The notes under the pieces: generated by a model
Seen by the model: the letters and a program-made list of their open reading frames with translations, nothing else
Database searches by the model: none
Told to the model about the DNA's origin: nothing
Shown here: positions 61,583-64,000 of the stretch, one piece after another
Numbering within the stretch: position 1 is the first letter of the stretch
Layout: the number at the start of each line of letters is the position of its first letter
NCBI GenBank assembly: GCA_011032825.1
Contig: JAADJZ010000019.1
Coordinates: 310,001 to 374,000 of the forward strand
DNA: 64,000 nucleotides
Origin: Massariosphaeria phaeospora
Lineage: Eukaryota; Ascomycota; Dothideomycetes; Pleosporales
Direction of reading: 5' to 3'
Translations under genes and position numbers: made by a program

Positions 61583-63129
61583 ATGGCAGCAATCGCAGCG
61601 GCCCACGAACACCATACGGACGACATTGAAGACGGAAACGTCATCTCAGACGATCCCATAGTGCGTGCCGCGGATACCTACACGACGTGACGGGTGCAAG
61701 GCAAGCTGACAGACGCCTCAGGACTCGATACTATGGATCCACATCCTGATCCAGAGCCTGGGCTGGGGAATCCTCTTTCCCACGGGCATGGTTTTAGGGG
61801 TAAACCACTCACGACCGCGGCGTTATGTTATCCAAGTGCTGACAGCCATCGCAGATAATACGCTCCAAATGGCACGTTCCCGTCCAGACCGCCGGCACCA
61901 TACTCGCCATCGTAGGATACTTCCTTGGACACAAGCACAAAGGCCGCCAGTTCGAGCCCAATTTACACGCCAAATTCGTCCCGGTTGTCATGCTCATCCT
62001 CTTTTCGCAAGTCGCCATGGGCGTGTACCTCAAGCTGCATCTGGAACAGGGAATCAACGGGCAAATACGCAAGGTCGTTGTTAAGGCGCATGGCGTAGTC
62101 GGCAAGATGATGCCAGTCGTAGTCTGGGTCCAGTTCGTTTTTGGTGGCTTTACGGCACTCGGCTTCTGCCGCGGTGACCACACCGGGCAGTGTGCAGCGC
62201 ACTTCATCATGGGCAGCGCATTCATCGGCTATGGCATCATCCTGACTATCCTGCTCCTAGTGGGGCAACTCTGGCTGCGGAGGTCCGGACGAAGCCAGGA
62301 ATTTTTCGACTCGCTCGTAATCGCAGCATGGGGCTGTGTCAACACCTTCACCGAACATCGATGGGGCGGCCCTTGGGCCCACAACGACTTGCAGCACACG
62401 TCTATGGGTATCATCTGGTGGGCCGCTGGGCTAGTCGGCGTTTGGCTGAGTCGCAAGAGAGACGGCAGGCCGAAGCGGAATCTAATCCCTGGAATCGTCA
62501 TTTTGCTAACTGGTTGGGGTATGTCGGCTCACGCGCAGTCATTGCCACTGTCAAATATGGTCCATTCTATATTTGGCTACACACTAATGGCCGCTGGTCT
62601 CTGTCGAATCATCGAAATCTCATTCGTACTCAGGGACCACAGTGCAACGACGAGCGACGGCTCCGACCCAAACAGCTTCCAGTACCTTACTCCGTTCCTG
62701 CTCTACGCCTCGGGGTTTTTGTTCATGGGTGCAACCGAGGAACAGATGCAGCTTCTATCCGATTCTCACGTGACCCACGTCTCCTACGTCCTCATTCTCT
62801 ACAGTATCGCATTCCTACTTTTCCTCTGTAAGTTACAAGACTCACTCCATAACGCAGTCATCCTAACAATATGACTAGTTGTCAACATGCTCCTCCATCT
62901 CTATGCAGTACATGTCTGGGGCGAAACCTCCAAGTCCGACTCTGAGGCACCACGTGCTAACGGATACGCGGGCGCAAACGGGAGACCTAATGGCCATGCC
63001 GTGGCCCCAGGTGAGCGGAGAGTGCGCGATGCAGAAGAGTTTGAGCTCGACGGCCTTGTTTCCGATGATGAGGATGGAGAAAGTCCTATAGAAAGTAAAG
63101 AAAGACGGCCACTGATGTCTCAACATTAA
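61583..63129 (+). CDS. YTP1-like multi-pass membrane protein
   Basis: Exons 61583..61660, 61722..61799, 61855..62827 and 62879..63129 give 459 residues. The short N-terminus has a His cluster ('AAAHEHHTDDIED'). Then comes 'LWIHILIQSLGWGILFPTGM' (cytochrome b561/DUF2427-like TM pair), 'TAGTILAIVGYFLGHKHKG' and 'HAKFVPVVMLILFSQVAMGV'. The Ytp1 C-terminal domain follows with 'GCVNTFTEHRWGGPWAHNDL', 'QHTSMGIIWWAAGLVGVWL' and 'LYASGFLFMGATEEQMQLL'. About ten TM segments are visible, with an acidic cytosolic tail. Function is unknown; conserved His residues suggest haem or metal binding. The ATG at 61583 is the first in frame after a stop. Upstream codons 'RAGLLLA' run in frame into it, so a 5' exon adding a full signal peptide is possible. 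Confidence 0.86.
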
Positions 63130-63594
63130 TGCGCGCTTCTCTTTTTTCACACTACCATCAAGTTTAGGGTTTGGCGCAATAATTAACAGTATCAACCGTT
63201 ATTGGAAGGGCCAGTTTGGAAACTTCAAGCGATTATTGGAGCGTTCATGCAGTAATATACCACCTAAGTTTTTTCTCTTTGGCGCAATATAATTTCTGCA
63301 CTGTTCATATTCCAAGGTCTCATTTGCATATCTGCGACTCGAATTGGCTTTTCCATGCTTTTTCCAGCCTCATTTGAATCAAGGACAGGACATAAAAACA
63401 AGTGGTAATACGTCCATTCCTACATCGAACCTACGTCTACCATCATCATACGCGCAACCTCATACCTATCTAGTCCTCCTTTCCCACCACTCTACATATA
63501 CCCCAGCTTGCTAAGCTAAACCACCCCCTTTAACCAACTGACTGCAGATTCCAGCACCCCCTCCCACCTCCGCTTTTCTCCAATCCAATCCCCT
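63130..63594. other. intergenic between convergent YTP1-like gene and edge gene
   Basis: 465 bp of shared 3' region, C/T-rich after 63440. No gene. Confidence 0.5.
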
Positions 63595-64000
63595 CTAGCC
63601 AAGCACATCCTCTGGATGCGCCTCCGCCTCCTCAACAAACGCCGCATACGCGCCTTTCACCGCGGGCGCGGGCTCGCGCGCCGTCTTGGAAAGGCCTTAG
63701 AGAGTTGGTGAGCTGAGCTGGGGTGCGCTAGCTGAAGCAAGTGGTTCATGCTTACCGTCGCGCTTCGAGGCTACGCCGATGAGCACGGTGGCGACGTCGG
63801 CGGTTGAGGGTGGGGCTGCTGGATGTGGGAGGTGGCGTTAGTCGATTCGTTCTTGGTGTGCCTTGGGGGGAAGAGAGAAAAGGAAGAGCGGGGACAGGGT
63901 AGGAGCGCATACCATGCCGTTTCTCGTCTGCGATGCCCAGGAGCACGGTTGCCACGTCCGCGGTAGAGGCGGAGTCGGAGTTGGAGGCTTCGACTGCTAA
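63595..64000 (-). CDS. 3' end of an unknown gene with a duplicated exon, 5' part outside window
   Basis: Three exons are visible: 63913..64000 (continues beyond the edge), 63756..63818 and 63595..63695. They are joined by introns of 94 bp (GTATGC...TCCAG) and 60 bp (GTAAGC...CTAAG), all in phase 1. The first two exons encode similar units, 'STADVATVLLGIADEKRH' and 'STADVATVLIGVASKRDG'. The last exon gives 'LSKTAREPAPAVKGAYAAF', then 'VEEAEAHPEDVLG' and a stop. I do not recognise the family. The matching splice phases on both sides of the 63-nt exon, and the amino-acid similarity to its neighbour, support both the gene model and an exon duplication. Confidence 0.6.

Overview
The window is nuclear DNA of a filamentous ascomycete (Pezizomycotina). 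Genes are interrupted by many short GT-AG introns, mostly 45-130 bp, often with CTAAC/CTGAC-like branch sites. The set includes fungus-specific families: Cut12, Rad14, a HET-domain protein, a fungal rhodopsin-domain membrane protein and uracil-catabolism Urc1. A class more precise than Pezizomycotina is not proven; the gene set would suit Dothideomycetes. Exon structures below were worked out by hand from splice signals, reading phase and protein-family continuity. Most close exactly in frame, but none has transcript support.

Layout. 0-5 kb: an edge-truncated AtuA/DUF1446-type protein (-) and an unrecognised membrane protein (-). 5.6-16.4 kb: housekeeping genes RAD14/XPA (-), peptidyl-tRNA hydrolase (+), spindle-pole protein CUT12 (-) and eIF2alpha kinase GCN2 (+). 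16.7-21.4 kb: a small unknown protein (-), ribosomal protein eL33 (+, six exons including a 10-nt micro-exon) and a P450-fold protein without the haem-ligand cysteine (-). 21.4-27 kb: an accessory island with a HET domain fused to an FG-GAP/VCBS-like repeat region (-), a broken AIM9/APH-like phosphotransferase (-) and one copy of a dispersed ~100-bp hairpin repeat. 27-34 kb: ITPase (+) convergent with FAP7 (-), NAP1 (-) and a sucrose/alpha-glucoside-type H+ symporter (-) with a GC-AG intron. 35.6-40.1 kb: a seven-TM fungal rhodopsin-domain protein (+), ribosomal protein eS1 (-) and a small conserved-looking protein (-). 40.1-45 kb: a gene-poor stretch with a third copy of the dispersed repeat. 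45-53.5 kb: URC1 (-), ELF1 (+), uracil phosphoribosyltransferase (-) and cohesin-release factor WAPL (+). 55.4-63.1 kb: RHEB GTPase (+), cytosolic seryl-tRNA synthetase (+, 12 exons), SWI5 (-) and a YTP1-like membrane protein (+). The right edge holds the 3' end of an unknown minus-strand gene with a duplicated exon.

Themes. Translation and nutrient signalling are well represented: GCN2, RHEB, SerRS, PTH, eL33, eS1 and FAP7. Nucleotide metabolism is represented by ITPase and by the pair URC1 and UPRT, two components of the fungal URC uracil-degradation route, separated only by ELF1. Chromosome maintenance is represented by RAD14, SWI5, WAPL, NAP1 and CUT12. The strongest follow-ups are the alternative RHEB C-terminus (CAAX box removed or kept by one intron), the HET/beta-propeller fusion, the P450 pseudoenzyme and the three-copy hairpin repeat. 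I found no convincing tRNA, rRNA or CRISPR, and no full-length transposon.
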